NCBI RefSeq assembly: GCF_000165125.1 | Contig: NZ_AEIU01000059.1 | Location: 62,001 to 126,000, forward strand | Source of the DNA: Vibrio caribbeanicus ATCC BAA-2122 | GTDB lineage: Bacteria; Pseudomonadota; Gammaproteobacteria; Enterobacterales; Vibrionaceae | DNA length: 64,000 nucleotides | Direction of reading: 5' to 3' | Shown: positions 55,109 through 64,000 of the stretch, in pieces | Layout of the letters: each line of letters starts with the position of its first letter | Numbering within the stretch: position 1 is the first letter of the stretch | Translations under genes and position numbers: made by a program | Notes under the pieces: model-generated | What the model was told of the DNA's origin: nothing | Databases searched by the model: none | What the model saw: only the letters and a program-made list of their open reading frames with translations

Positions 55109-56056
55109 TCAGCTCATATCTCTAAGCAAACCGAGAACTTTTTCAAGTTTTTCGCCCATTGGTGCACTGAGCTCTATCATGTTGTCACTACCAGGATGAA
55201 CGAACTGGATGTTTGCAGCATGAAGAAATAAACGGTCAAGACCAGCTTTGCCCGTATAAGCATCAAAACGGCGATCACCATATCTATCGTCCCACGCGAT
55301 TGGATGCCCAGTATATTGGGTGTGTACCCTTATTTGGTGAGTACGACCAGTAATGGGACTGGCTTGAATTAAGGTGGCGTTAGCGAATTTTTCCAATATT
55401 TTGAAGCGAGTTTCTGATGCTTTTCCGTTTGGATTAACTCTGACAATACTATTCACTTCATTTTTAAGTAGTGGTGCATTGACAACTTTGCATTGGCTTT
55501 TCCATTCACCCATTACCAGTGCATAGTAATACTTTTTGACTGTTTTCTCTCGAAACTGTGCTTGAAGATGACGCAGTGCGGAGCGCTTTTTCGCAACCAA
55601 TAAAATTCCTGATGTGTCTCTATCAATACGGTGTACTAGTTCTAGGAAACGCGCTTGAGGGCGCAGAGCTCGCAAAGCTTCGATCGCCCCAAATTTGAGT
55701 CCACTGCCCCCATGAACTGCTGTACCAGATGGTTTATTGAGAACGAGCAGGTGATCGTCCTCGAAAATAATCATCTCTTCGAGTTCAGCCACTTTATTTA
55801 ACTTAGTACTTAGCGCTACGTTGTCTTCTTTTTCACTAAGTGTCACTGGCGGTACACGTACTATATCCCCCGCCTGTAGCTTATATTCTGCTTTAACGCG
55901 TTTTTTGTTGACTCGAACCTCACCTTTACGCAGGATACGGTACACCATGCTTTTTGGTACTGCTTTCAACTGGTTGCGCAGAAAGTTATCGATGCGCTGA
56001 CCGGCCATATCGTCGTCAATATCGACAAATTGGACTTTTGTTCTAATCTCACTCAT
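55109..56056 (-). CDS. rluC: 23S rRNA pseudouridine synthase RluC
   Basis: Converts uridines 955, 2504 and 2580 of 23S rRNA (E. coli numbering) to pseudouridine. The 315-residue product has an N-terminal S4 domain (QRIDNFLRNQLKAVPKSMVYR, KKRVKAEYKLQAGD) and the RluA-type catalytic domain with D145 in LVHRIDRDTSGILLVAKK, plus the conserved GRTHQIRVHTQYTGHPI. Length is standard (E. coli 319). It is divergent from rne, as in E. coli, with a 565-bp gap that is mostly the rne leader. Confidence 0.96.
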   Translation of the reverse strand: MSEIRTKVQFVDIDDDMAGQRIDNFLRNQLKAVPKSMVYRILRKGEVRVNKKRVKAEYKLQAGDIVRVPPVTLSEKEDNVALSTKLNKVAELEEMIIFEDDHLLVLNKPSGTAVHGGSGLKFGAIEALRALRPQARFLELVHRIDRDTSGILLVAKKRSALRHLQAQFREKTVKKYYYALVMGEWKSQCKVVNAPLLKNEVNSIVRVNPNGKASETRFKILEKFANATLIQASPITGRTHQIRVHTQYTGHPIAWDDRYGDRRFDAYTGKAGLDRLFLHAANIQFVHPGSDNMIELSAPMGEKLEKVLGLLRDMS

Positions 56057-56621
56057 TGAGTTATTCTAACACCTAAAACCGCGGAAATTCACACTTTCTT
56101 AGTAACAAAATGGAAAACATGGGGTAAGAAATGATTGAAAATCAAATTTTATCCTATTTTTGACCAATCCAAAAGACTGGACAAAAAGCATACAAATAAT
56201 AATTTTAAAACAGTTACTTATGTGAAGAGATACGGACTTTTATTACGTTTTACTATAAAGCAGATTGCTGAGTTTAGTGGGTACTGCTATAGTTCACACC
56301 TGCAATGGGTGTTTTTGGTAGCATTTTATACAAACCAATTCACACAGAAGCAATAAATTGAGTAGTTCGTTTTTTTAATTAATGCAGCACACGGCGTAAG
56401 ACATTTTTTCAAAAAAGCACATTGCCACACTACTCATCGCGAATCATGTTGAGTGTTTACCGCAAAAGAGCGGCTCACAAGCCAGACGAGAATGGTTTGT
56501 GAGACTGAAGTGCCCCAGAGCATCCCTCCAGCCGGGAGGCTGCACCAGTAAAGCCATGGGATCTGGCACCATGAGAGCGAAAAAATGGCAAAAAAATATA
56601 GAATGACAATGAGACTTATTA
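56057..56621 (+). promoter_or_regulatory. rne: rne promoter and long structured 5' leader
   Basis: The 565 bases between rluC and rne contain no credible gene. The last ~170 bases look structured: CTCACAAGCCA / TGGTTTGTGAG forms an 11-bp stem at 56474-56503, and CCCTCC-agcc-GGGAGG a 6-bp stem at 56524-56539, shortly before the start codon. In E. coli RNase E binds its own 5' leader hairpins to control its level (the rne5 element). A comparable autoregulatory role here is inferred from position and structure; sequence identity to that element was not established. Confidence 0.6.
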
Positions 56622-59615
56622 ATGAAAAGAATGTTAATCAACGCAACTCAAAAAGAAGAGTTGCGTGTTGCTTTGGTTGACGGTCAGCGCTTATATGATT
56701 TAGATATCGAAAGCCCGGGCCATGAATCTAAGAAAGCAAATATCTACAAAGGACGTATCACTCGCATCGAGCCAAGCCTAGAAGCAGCATTTGTTGACTA
56801 TGGTGCATTAAGACACGGTTTTCTCCCACTTAAAGAAATTGCAAAGGAATATTTCCCCGAAGGTTACACCTACCAAGGCCGACCGAGTATCAAAGAGGTC
56901 TTGACCGAAGGACAAGAGGTTATTGTACAGGTTGAGAAAGAGGAACGAGGCAGCAAAGGTGCCGCACTTACCACTTTCATTTCACTGGCAGGTAGCTACC
57001 TTGTATTGATGCCCAACAACCCAAGAGCTGGTGGTATCTCTCGTCGTATCGAGGGTGATGAGCGCACCCAACTTAAGGCTGCATTAAATACACTTGAACT
57101 TCCCCAAGAAATGGGACTTATCGTTCGTACCGCTGGTGTTGGCAAAAGTGCAGAGGAGCTTGAGTGGGATTTAAATGTTTTACTTAACCACTGGGGTGCA
57201 ATCAAACAGGCTTCAGACTCTAACACGGCTCCCTTCCTAATCCATCAGGAAAGTAACGTTATCGTTAGAGCGATTCGTGATTACCTACGTCGTGATATCG
57301 GTGAAATAATCATCGATAGTACCACCATTCATGAGCGTGCCTTAAACCATATTCGCCTAGTACGCCCAGACTTTGAAAGTCGAGTGCACAAACACGATGG
57401 TGAAGTGCCACTGTTCAGTAAATATCAAATTGAAAGCCAGATAGAGTCTGCTTTCCAGCGTGAAGTGCGCTTGCCTTCAGGTGGCTCGATCGTCATTGAT
57501 CCAACAGAAGCTCTCACATCGATCGATATCAACTCTGCCCGTGCTACTAAGGGTGGTGACATCGAAGAGACCGCACTTAACACCAACCTCGAAGCAGCGG
57601 AAGAGATTGCCCGTCAGCTACGCCTAAGAGATTTAGGCGGTCTTGTTGTCATTGACTTCATTGATATGACACCAGTGCGCCATCAACGTGAAGTCGAGAA
57701 CCGCCTCCGTGATTCTGTTCGCTTGGACAGGGCAAGAGTTCAAATTGGCCGAATTTCTCGCTTCGGACTGCTTGAGATGTCTCGTCAACGTCTAAGTCCT
57801 TCACTTGCAGAAGCTAGCCATCACATCTGTCCACGTTGTACAGGTACGGGGGTTGTTCGTGACAATGAATCACTTGCGCTTTCTGTTCTTCGTTTGATCG
57901 AGGAAGAAGCACTAAAAGATAACACGGCTCAAGTTCTTGCTGTGGTTCCTGTCCCCATTGCCTCCTACCTTCTTAATGAAAAACGTCGTTCTGTTAATCA
58001 TATCGAACGTATTCAAGAAGTTAAAATTACTGTTGTTCCAAATTCGGATATGGAGACGCCGCACTTTGACGTGATTCGCGTGAGAGAGGGTGAAGAGTTT
58101 GATCTTCTTTCATACCTATTGCCTAACAAAATCGAAGCATTAAAAGAAGCAGAGAGCAAAGAACCATCAGAGATCGAAGCTAAGCCTCGTAAGATAGAAG
58201 AGCCTGCGCTAAAAGGCTTCGCTGCACCGAATCAATCAGCACCTTCTCCTACAAACAAACCGGCAAAAGGAACCCAAAAGGCAGCTCAGAAAGCTCTTCA
58301 ACAGGAGCAAAAGCCTGGGTTGATTGGTCGCTTCTTAAAAGCACTGGGTGGATTCCTGTTTGGCTCTGATGAAAAGAAAAACAAACAAGACTCTCAACAA
58401 AAAGAGCGGAAAGAAGGCCAACGTAATAATCGTAATCGCCGCAACCGCAATGATAACCGTCGCCGTAACAATCGTGACAATCGTGACAATCGTGACAATC
58501 GTGACAATCGTGACAATCGTGACGATGCCAGACGCAAAGCAGCGAAAAATGATAGCCAAGAAAAGCAGAATGAGCGCAAGCAGCAAAACCGCAAGCCAAA
58601 GCAGGAAAGACGCAACAAGCGCGACGATGTCAAGTCTAACAAGGTTGTTGAGGATGGCTTGAAGCTAGCCGAAGAAGCTCAAAAAGTAGATAAAAGTGCG
58701 CGTAAAGACCACGTTGAGGAAAAAGCGGCTAAGGTAAAAGAGCGTCGCCAGCGACGTAAAATGTCTAAACAGGTGCGAGTAAAGCAACAAGAGACAGCAA
58801 GCCAAGTAGAAGAAGAAACCAAAGTACAAGTTACCGAGGCAAAATCTATCGATGCTGAGCAGAATACATCAGATTCCGTCGAGCCAGAAGCACAAGAGCA
58901 ATCTAAGCAACGCAGAAATCGTCGTTCTCCCAGACATCTGCGTGCAAGCGGACAGCGTCGTCGTCGGGGTCGAGATCGCCGCCCTAATCCATTTAGACTA
59001 AGAAAAGGTGGCGTTGCATCGCCTGAAATGGCAATGGGTAAGGTAATGCCAAGCTACGGTTTGAAAAAGCCAGAGCATAAAGTTGAAATGGATGAAAAAG
59101 TACCAACAGATACTAATATTTCGGCGAATTCAGCACATACTGTAAATTCTCCCGAATTAGTAGCAACAGGTGTGGCATGCCCAGAACTAGCCATGGGTAA
59201 AATAGTTCTTCTTAGTGACAATCCGTCCGTTGCTGAGCAGGATGAAGTAAGCACGCCTCAGCAAACCGTTGAGGATATTAAGGCATTCAATGAGACAAGT
59301 GTTATTTTAGCAACAGAATCTAATGTCGAAACTTTGGATTTACCTGAGGTGACAGAGGAAACAGAATCACAACAAACCTCTTCACAAGCAGTAGAAATAC
59401 CAACAGCTGCAGTAGAAGAATCTGAGATTGTTCTGCCATCTAATTTCAAAGGCTATGCATCAGCACCGACAGCTAAAGCACCGGGCAATACTGATGTTCG
59501 AGAGATTAGTGTTGCTGTTGCGCCACTTAAGGCTGACCGCTACCAACCACGAGGTGCAGGTAGTCAAGTAGCAAGTAATCAAGCTGGCGCAGGGATGGCG
59601 AAACCACAATATTAA
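56622..59615 (+). CDS. rne: Ribonuclease E (Rne)
   Basis: The main endoribonuclease of mRNA decay and rRNA/tRNA processing and scaffold of the RNA degradosome. The 997-residue product has the S1 domain (about 39-119), the DNase I-like catalytic domain with metal aspartates in [14 protein letters not shown] and VVIDFIDM, and the Zn-link CPRCTGTG. The C-terminal half begins with a membrane-binding amphipathic segment ([16 protein letters not shown], near 565-580), then a highly basic RNA-binding region that includes five tandem RDN triplets encoded by perfect 9-bp repeats. Two related microdomains, ASPEMAMGK and ACPELAMGK, occur later. It is preceded by a long structured leader. Confidence 0.96.
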   Translation: MKRMLINATQKEELRVALVDGQRLYDLDIESPGHESKKANIYKGRITRIEPSLEAAFVDYGALRHGFLPLKEIAKEYFPEGYTYQGRPSIKEVLTEGQEVIVQVEKEERGSKGAALTTFISLAGSYLVLMPNNPRAGGISRRIEGDERTQLKAALNTLELPQEMGLIVRTAGVGKSAEELEWDLNVLLNHWGAIKQASDSNTAPFLIHQESNVIVRAIRDYLRRDIGEIIIDSTTIHERALNHIRLVRPDFESRVHKHDGEVPLFSKYQIESQIESAFQREVRLPSGGSIVIDPTEALTSIDINSARATKGGDIEETALNTNLEAAEEIARQLRLRDLGGLVVIDFIDMTPVRHQREVENRLRDSVRLDRARVQIGRISRFGLLEMSRQRLSPSLAEASHHICPRCTGTGVVRDNESLALSVLRLIEEEALKDNTAQVLAVVPVPIASYLLNEKRRSVNHIERIQEVKITVVPNSDMETPHFDVIRVREGEEFDLLSYLLPNKIEALKEAESKEPSEIEAKPRKIEEPALKGFAAPNQSAPSPTNKPAKGTQKAAQKALQQEQKPGLIGRFLKALGGFLFGSDEKKNKQDSQQKERKEGQRNNRNRRNRNDNRRRNNRDNRDNRDNRDNRDNRDDARRKAAKNDSQEKQNERKQQNRKPKQERRNKRDDVKSNKVVEDGLKLAEEAQKVDKSARKDHVEEKAAKVKERRQRRKMSKQVRVKQQETASQVEEETKVQVTEAKSIDAEQNTSDSVEPEAQEQSKQRRNRRSPRHLRASGQRRRRGRDRRPNPFRLRKGGVASPEMAMGKVMPSYGLKKPEHKVEMDEKVPTDTNISANSAHTVNSPELVATGVACPELAMGKIVLLSDNPSVAEQDEVSTPQQTVEDIKAFNETSVILATESNVETLDLPEVTEETESQQTSSQAVEIPTAAVEESEIVLPSNFKGYASAPTAKAPGNTDVREISVAVAPLKADRYQPRGAGSQVASNQAGAGMAKPQY
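58473..58526 (+). repeat. rne: Tandem 9-bp repeats inside rne
   Basis: Five perfect copies of CGTGACAAT run from 58473 to 58517, followed by a sixth with one change (CGTGACGAT). They encode RDN x5 then RDD in the arginine-rich RNA-binding region. Copy number could vary by slipped-strand replication without changing the frame. Confidence 0.92.
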
Positions 59616-59643
59616 ATAAACCACAGAGCTTTATTTAAGCAAG

Positions 59644-59675
59644 AGGCATAGTGTCGATACACTATGCCTTTTTTA
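59644..59675 (+). terminator. Rho-independent terminator after rne
   Basis: AGGCATAGTGT (59644-59654), loop CGAT, ACACTATGCCT (59659-59669), then TTTTT. A strong 11-bp stem directly after the rne stop codon. Confidence 0.92.
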
Positions 59676-59999
59676 TTAGCTTTGAAAATTCGACCACTCA
59701 GAAACATATTTTTCTTGAGTTTGACGCTCTTGAGATCACTGGGCATCATCTGGACTCGAACAACATTCAACCAAAAAGTTCAACAAACCCCAGATATTAC
59801 TGACAAATATGGTTATTTAGTGATTATTTGTCACAAATATTAATCAATCTTCGCACCATTATTGAACTTAATCACACTTTTAGGTACGATCCGCGCACCC
59901 TTTTTTTGAATGATCTAGCCACTTTTTCATGCATTGTTACCAATGATCGACTAGACCTAATTCAAGATACTCATAAACTATCAGCCAAACTGAGCAACT
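59676..59999. other. AT-rich intergenic region before the SulP gene
   Basis: About 320 bases with no gene-like ORF. It should contain the SulP promoter; TTGTCACAAATATTAATCAA near 59828-59847 is AT-rich and could belong to it, but no firm element was identified. No good Shine-Dalgarno precedes the ATG at 60000. Confidence 0.4.
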
Positions 60000-61559
60000 A
60001 TGTTTGAATTTCCTCAATTTTCTAAACACTCGGTGAAAAACGATGTGTTGTCTGGCCTAACTGTCGCCCTTGCACTGGTTCCAGAAGCCGTCGCTTTCGC
60101 CTTTGTCGCGGGTGTTGATCCTATGGTCGGCTTATACGCCGCTTTTATTGTTGGTCTTATAACATCGATATTCGGTGGTCGGCCAGGAATGATTTCTGGT
60201 GCCACTGGTGCTATGGCTGTTGTCATGGTTTCTTTGGTCGCATTACACGGGGTTCAATATTTATTCGCGGCAATATTACTGGCAGGCATTTTTCAAGTTG
60301 CTGCCGGCCTATTTAAGCTTGGTAAGTTTATTCGTATCGTTCCACACCCTGTCATGATAGGTTTCGTTAACGGACTGGCAATCGTTATATTCCTCGCACA
60401 ATTGGGGCAATTTAAAGCACCAGATATAAATGGTATGTTGACTTGGCTACCGCAAGACCAAATGTTACTTATGTTGGGACTCGTTGCTCTAACAATGGCA
60501 ATAATCCACTTCTTACCTAAGTTAACCACTGCAGTACCTTCATCCTTAGTTGCAATTGTTTCTGTTACTGCACTGGTTGTAGGCCTTGATCTTGATACTC
60601 GTACTGTTGTTGATTTCTTACGCTCTATGTCAGGCGATGAAGCGGCAACATTAGCGGGTTCACTGCCAACATTTTCAATACCTCAAGTCCCGCTGACTTT
60701 CGAAACTCTGCAAATTATTCTTCCGTACGCGATTATTCTTGCGGCTATCGGACTTATCGAGTCATTACTCACTCTAACAGTACTTGACGAAATGACGAAT
60801 ACTCGCGGTCAATCTAATCGTGAGTGCGTAGGCCAAGGTATGGCAAATATGACGTGTTCTGTCTTTGGGGCAATGGGCGGCTGCGCTATGATCGGTCAGT
60901 CAATGATTAATGTTAACTCGGGTGGTCGAGGCCGTCTCTCTGGCATTGTTGCTGCTGTCGCTTTACTCGGCTTTATCTTGTTTGCTTCTGCGCTTATCGA
61001 AATGATTCCACTAGCGGCTCTTGTTGGTGTTATGTTTATGGTTGTGATTGGTACCTTTGAGTGGGCAACATTTAAATTGGCTCGACGTGTTCCAAAACAA
61101 GATTTCTTTGTCATTGTGCTTGTCACGGTAGTTACGGTGTTGACCGACTTAGCTGTCGCTGTCGCTGTCGGCGTCATTGCCTCTGCCTTAATGTTTGCAT
61201 GGCAGCATGCTAAACACATCTACGCAGACACAAGCATCAACCAAGAAGGCTCTAAAGAATACAAAATTCATGGCCCAATTTTCTTTGGATCAACCGCTAA
61301 TTTTCTTGAGCTTTTCAATGCAGTAGAAGACCCAGAAGATGTCATTGTTGACTTTGCGGACTCACGTGTCACTGACCACTCAGCCATAGAAGCCATTGAA
61401 ACACTTGCAGAGCGATACTCGACCGTTGGTAAAACATTACACCTTCGCCATCTAAGTCCTGACTGCCGTGCGCTTCTTGATAAAGCCGGAAGCTTGATTG
61501 AAATTAATGTAAAAGAAGACCCAAGCTATAAGGTCGCGACAGACGTACTAGCTGGATAA
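60000..61559 (+). CDS. SulP family anion transporter with STAS domain
   Basis: A 519-residue inner-membrane anion transporter. The N-terminal ~400 residues hold the SulP transmembrane domain: [21 protein letters not shown] in helix 1, [32 protein letters not shown] and [23 protein letters not shown]. The C-terminal ~100 residues are a STAS domain ([37 protein letters not shown]). The [11 protein letters not shown] subgroup in marine bacteria is often discussed as sulfate or bicarbonate carriers, and the substrate cannot be told apart here. It stands alone between rne and rnd and shares a bidirectional terminator with rnd. Confidence 0.9.
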   Translation: MFEFPQFSKHSVKNDVLSGLTVALALVPEAVAFAFVAGVDPMVGLYAAFIVGLITSIFGGRPGMISGATGAMAVVMVSLVALHGVQYLFAAILLAGIFQVAAGLFKLGKFIRIVPHPVMIGFVNGLAIVIFLAQLGQFKAPDINGMLTWLPQDQMLLMLGLVALTMAIIHFLPKLTTAVPSSLVAIVSVTALVVGLDLDTRTVVDFLRSMSGDEAATLAGSLPTFSIPQVPLTFETLQIILPYAIILAAIGLIESLLTLTVLDEMTNTRGQSNRECVGQGMANMTCSVFGAMGGCAMIGQSMINVNSGGRGRLSGIVAAVALLGFILFASALIEMIPLAALVGVMFMVVIGTFEWATFKLARRVPKQDFFVIVLVTVVTVLTDLAVAVAVGVIASALMFAWQHAKHIYADTSINQEGSKEYKIHGPIFFGSTANFLELFNAVEDPEDVIVDFADSRVTDHSAIEAIETLAERYSTVGKTLHLRHLSPDCRALLDKAGSLIEINVKEDPSYKVATDVLAG

Positions 61560-61562
61560 GAT

Positions 61563-61594
61563 AAAAAAGGCTTCCCAAGGGAAGCCTTTTTTAC
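61563..61594. terminator. Bidirectional terminator between SulP gene and rnd
   Basis: AAAAAAGGCTTCCC (61563-61576) and GGGAAGCCTTTTTT (61580-61593) form a strong stem with A- and T-tracts on each side, between convergent genes. Confidence 0.93.
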
Positions 61595-61597
61595 TGC

Positions 61598-62713
61598 TTA
61601 TAGTTTTTTCTCTAAAGCTCGTCCGAGCACATCTAAACGCCAACCTTGCATAACGTCTGGTCGTTTGCCTTCATCACGCTTGTGATTCCATACCCAGCTA
61701 ATAAATTGATTTAGTTGCTTTTTTGAAGCTAAAAACTCAGTGGCTAAGCCAGTTTTTTTAGACGCTTTTTTTACCTCATCTTTTAAGAGACTAAATCGCT
61801 GCTTATAACCTGGCTGATCCATAAGACGCGTAATTTTATCAGGATATTGATCAACAGGTAGCATTTTAGCCGACTTAACAATGGAGAGAATACGCGCGCC
61901 ATGACGTTGTATTGAGCGTTTATCAAGACCAGCCTGCTCCATGGCTCCAATGCTAAACAGTGAAGACTCTACCAGAGTAAGTAAGTCACTCTCTTTGAAA
62001 ATAAAATTTAACGCTAAATCGCGTTTCACTGCCTCTTTAAGACGCCATGCAGCAAGAGGCTTTAGAATAGCGAGTTCTTTGGGTTTAAGCTGCCAAGCAC
62101 CTTTTATATCTAGATAAGCTAAGTCGGGCTCAATTGTCTTGATTCGCTTTACCGCCAGTAGCTCACTCTCTTGTTGCGCAGCTTTCCACCAACCAACCTG
62201 CTCTATTTTTTCCAGCAAAAGAGAAAATAAAGGCTTTAAATAGAATACATCAGCCGCTGCATAGTCGAGTTGTTTCTGTGTCAGAGGTCTAGCAAGCCAA
62301 TCGGTGCGAGATTCACTTTTATCCAGTTCCACCTCTAAATATTGCTCAACAAGAGCAGCAAATCCCGTCGATAGGCCATGGCCGAGAAAAGCAGCCATCA
62401 ACTGAGTATCAACCATAGGGTGAGGTAAACAACCAAAGCTGTTGTGAAAAACTTCCAAATCTTCACCACAAGCATGTAACACCTTGAGCACCGAAGGGTC
62501 TTTTAATAAATCAATGAATGGCGACATATCATCAATCACCTTTGGATCAATTAATGATAGGTTTTGTCCATCATAAAGCTGGATAAGACCAAGCTGGGGG
62601 TGATAAGTTCTGGTGCGAACAAACTCGGTATCCAACATGACACTATCGCTATTTCTTGCACTTAGGCAGACATTATTTAATTGCGCTGAGTCACTTATAA
62701 TCTGATAATTCAC
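61598..62713 (-). CDS. rnd: Ribonuclease D (Rnd)
   Basis: A 3'-5' exoribonuclease that matures tRNA 3' ends. The 371-residue product has the DEDD exonuclease domain: D28 and E30 in VMLDTEFVR, an aspartate in VLHACGEDLEVF (about 85), and the YAAADVFYL motif with the last aspartate (about 155). An HRDC domain follows (about 210-290, ELAILKPLAAWRLKEAVKRDL). The length matches E. coli RNase D (375). It lies downstream of fadD on the same strand, the usual Vibrio and enteric arrangement, separated from it by a terminator hairpin. Confidence 0.95.
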   Translation of the reverse strand: MNYQIISDSAQLNNVCLSARNSDSVMLDTEFVRTRTYHPQLGLIQLYDGQNLSLIDPKVIDDMSPFIDLLKDPSVLKVLHACGEDLEVFHNSFGCLPHPMVDTQLMAAFLGHGLSTGFAALVEQYLEVELDKSESRTDWLARPLTQKQLDYAAADVFYLKPLFSLLLEKIEQVGWWKAAQQESELLAVKRIKTIEPDLAYLDIKGAWQLKPKELAILKPLAAWRLKEAVKRDLALNFIFKESDLLTLVESSLFSIGAMEQAGLDKRSIQRHGARILSIVKSAKMLPVDQYPDKITRLMDQPGYKQRFSLLKDEVKKASKKTGLATEFLASKKQLNQFISWVWNHKRDEGKRPDVMQGWRLDVLGRALEKKL

Positions 62714-62740
62714 TGATTTCTCGCTTTATTAACTAGGTCG

Positions 62741-62769
62741 GATAAAAAATGCCGACAACTGTCGGCATT
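62741..62769 (-). terminator. Rho-independent terminator after fadD
   Basis: AATGCCGAC (62748-62756), loop AACT, GTCGGCATT (62761-62769); on the minus strand it is followed by TTTTTATC. It lies 24 bases after the fadD stop codon. Confidence 0.9.
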
Positions 62770-62793
62770 CTATCACTATTTTCCACAAACTGT

Positions 62794-64000
62794 TTAACTC
62801 GCTTGTGGCTCGGTGGCATGAGAAAGTTTAGCGTCATTCTCTTCACGTAGCACGCGTCGTAATATCTTACCGACATTAGTTTTAGGTAGTTCATCCCTAA
62901 ACTCGACCAATTTGGGCACTTTATAACCTGTTAGATGTTCACGACAATGAGCGATCAGTTCTTCCTTAGTCAAGCTCGAATCTTGCTTAACCACATAGAT
63001 CTTTACGATTTCACCCGACGCTTCATTTGGCTGACCAATAGCAGCAACCTCTAGCACCTTATTATGGAGTGCCGCAACATCTTCAATTTCATTCGGATAA
63101 ACATTGAAACCTGAGACTAATATCATATCTTTTTTGCGGTCAACGATGTGGATCAGACCATCTTGATCAAACTTGACGATATCACCTGTAGATAACCAAC
63201 CATCCGGATTAATGACTTCTTTCGTCGCTTCAGGTCGTTGCCAATACCCTTGCATGACTTGCGGGCCTTTCACTTGAAGCTCTCCGACTTCAGTCGTTGG
63301 TAGAGGATGCCCTTCATCGTCCACTATTCTCACTTCTGTAGACGGCACAGGTAAGCCAATCGCACCATTATATTCCTCGAGATCATAAGGGTTAACAGTT
63401 ACGAGCGGTGAACATTCTGTGAGGCCGTAGCCTTCGAGTAAATGCGACCCCGTAATCTTATGCCATTTTTCTGCGACAGCGCGCTGAACGGCCATCCCTC
63501 CGCCTATGGCTGCTTTTAACTTACTGAAATCAAGCTCCTGAAAATCTTCATTATTTACCAGAGCATTAAACAATGTGTTTACACCGGTTAGTGCAGTAAA
63601 GGGGAAGCTCTTTAGCTCTTTGACAAAATTAGGGATATCACGAGGGTTAGTAATCAATAAGTTTTGTCCCCCCATTTCAACGAAAAGCAGACAGTTTACT
63701 GTCAAGGCAAATACATGGTAGAGAGGTAGTGCTGTGACAATGGATTCACGGCCTTCTTGCAACACTGGACCAATCATCACTTTGGCTTGCATGACATTCG
63801 CAATCATATTGCTATGGGTCAAAATCGCGCCTTTCGCTACACCAGTTGTGCCACCAGTGTATTGTAAAAATGCAATATCTTCACCAGTCATAAACGGTTT
63901 CACATACTGAAGGCGACGTCCACTAATCAATGTCTTACGCATGGAGATGGCACCCGGTAGGTTATATTTAGGTACCATTCCTTTAACATATTTGACGACA
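62794..64000 (-). CDS. fadD: Long-chain fatty acid-CoA ligase FadD (5' end outside window)
   Basis: Activates long-chain fatty acids with ATP and CoA for beta-oxidation or phospholipid synthesis, acting at the inner face of the membrane. About 402 C-terminal residues are visible; the frame stays open past 63978 to the window edge, so the methionine there is internal and roughly 160 residues are missing. Motifs: AMP-binding [38 protein letters not shown] and the FACS signature [17 protein letters not shown], then the C-terminal lysine region ([13 protein letters not shown]). The gene is followed by rnd. It complements the fab cluster in this window: fab genes make acyl chains, FadD activates imported ones. 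Confidence 0.95.
   Translation of the reverse strand, partial: VVKYVKGMVPKYNLPGAISMRKTLISGRRLQYVKPFMTGEDIAFLQYTGGTTGVAKGAILTHSNMIANVMQAKVMIGPVLQEGRESIVTALPLYHVFALTVNCLLFVEMGGQNLLITNPRDIPNFVKELKSFPFTALTGVNTLFNALVNNEDFQELDFSKLKAAIGGGMAVQRAVAEKWHKITGSHLLEGYGLTECSPLVTVNPYDLEEYNGAIGLPVPSTEVRIVDDEGHPLPTTEVGELQVKGPQVMQGYWQRPEATKEVINPDGWLSTGDIVKFDQDGLIHIVDRKKDMILVSGFNVYPNEIEDVAALHNKVLEVAAIGQPNEASGEIVKIYVVKQDSSLTKEELIAHCREHLTGYKVPKLVEFRDELPKTNVGKILRRVLREENDAKLSHATEPQAS

Noticed and set aside
56135-56356. 73-codon ORF upstream of rne
   Set aside because: No motif, no good ribosome site, located inside the promoter/leader region of rne, and composition is like AT-rich intergenic DNA.
58249-58599. Minus-strand ORF in rne with repeated His-Asp-Cys units, looking like a metal-binding repeat protein
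   Set aside because: It is the reverse reading of the 9-bp RDN-coding repeats in rne; the repeat pattern is a shadow of the real gene.
1-64000. CRISPR array, tRNA/rRNA genes, IS transposase, integrase or prophage genes
   Set aside because: Looked for on both strands while reading; no regularly spaced repeat array, tRNA-like cloverleaf, or transposase/integrase protein was seen.

Overview
The window reads as a stretch of the large chromosome of a Vibrio or a close relative. The blocks tatD-holB-tmk-mltG-pabC-fabF-acpP-fabG-fabD-fabH-plsX-rpmF-yceD, rluC/rne, alaA-yfbR, mlc/pykA, ptsG, rnd-fadD and the rhombosortase gene are in gammaproteobacterial arrangement, and protein details (PtsG, Mlc, RNase E, AlaA) point to Vibrionaceae. 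No rRNA, tRNA, CRISPR array, prophage or IS transposase was seen.

Layout. 1-5566: the end of an unrecognised gene, a Fur-box-preceded TonB-dependent receptor, a YeiH-type permease, a small membrane ORF and a stand-alone menC. 5567-18888: an Lrp-type regulator divergent from a PLP enzyme, alaA-yfbR, a LysR/EmrAB-type efflux locus, a dGTPase-like gene, tapT and rhombosortase head to head, rhlE and sohB. 19131-25165: yciK, then an SOS mutagenesis cassette imuA-imuB-dnaE2 behind a LexA box. 25202-32784: cheV, mlc, pykA, a patatin-like lipase preceded by a 30-residue YnhF-like ORF, an RDD protein and ptsG. 33225-43849: a long leftward cluster for DNA replication, thymidylate, peptidoglycan, folate and type II fatty acid synthesis, plus L32. 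43997-44578: maf/yceF. 55109-64000: rluC, rne with a long structured leader, a SulP transporter, rnd and the 3' two thirds of fadD.

Between maf and rluC, which sit next to each other in many relatives, lies an apparent accessory block of about 10.5 kb (44579-55108). It begins with a 266-bp palindromic MITE-like repeat and carries an AraC/DJ-1 regulator, a frameshifted oligopeptidase B, an AT-rich leader, a two-gene operon of Sec-exported proteins and a convergent FG-GAP lipoprotein. The first protein of the operon resembles alpha-xenorhabdolysin (XaxA/YaxA) pore-forming toxin subunits. The second (799 aa) was not recognised and is not XaxB-like in size. This operon is the best candidate for an undescribed system in the window.

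The sugar genes fit together: PtsG imports glucose, Mlc is the known repressor of ptsG in enteric bacteria, and PykA closes glycolysis. The fab/plsX cluster makes acyl chains and starts phospholipid synthesis, while FadD at the right edge activates exogenous fatty acids. All family calls come from reading the translated sequence; no database search was run.
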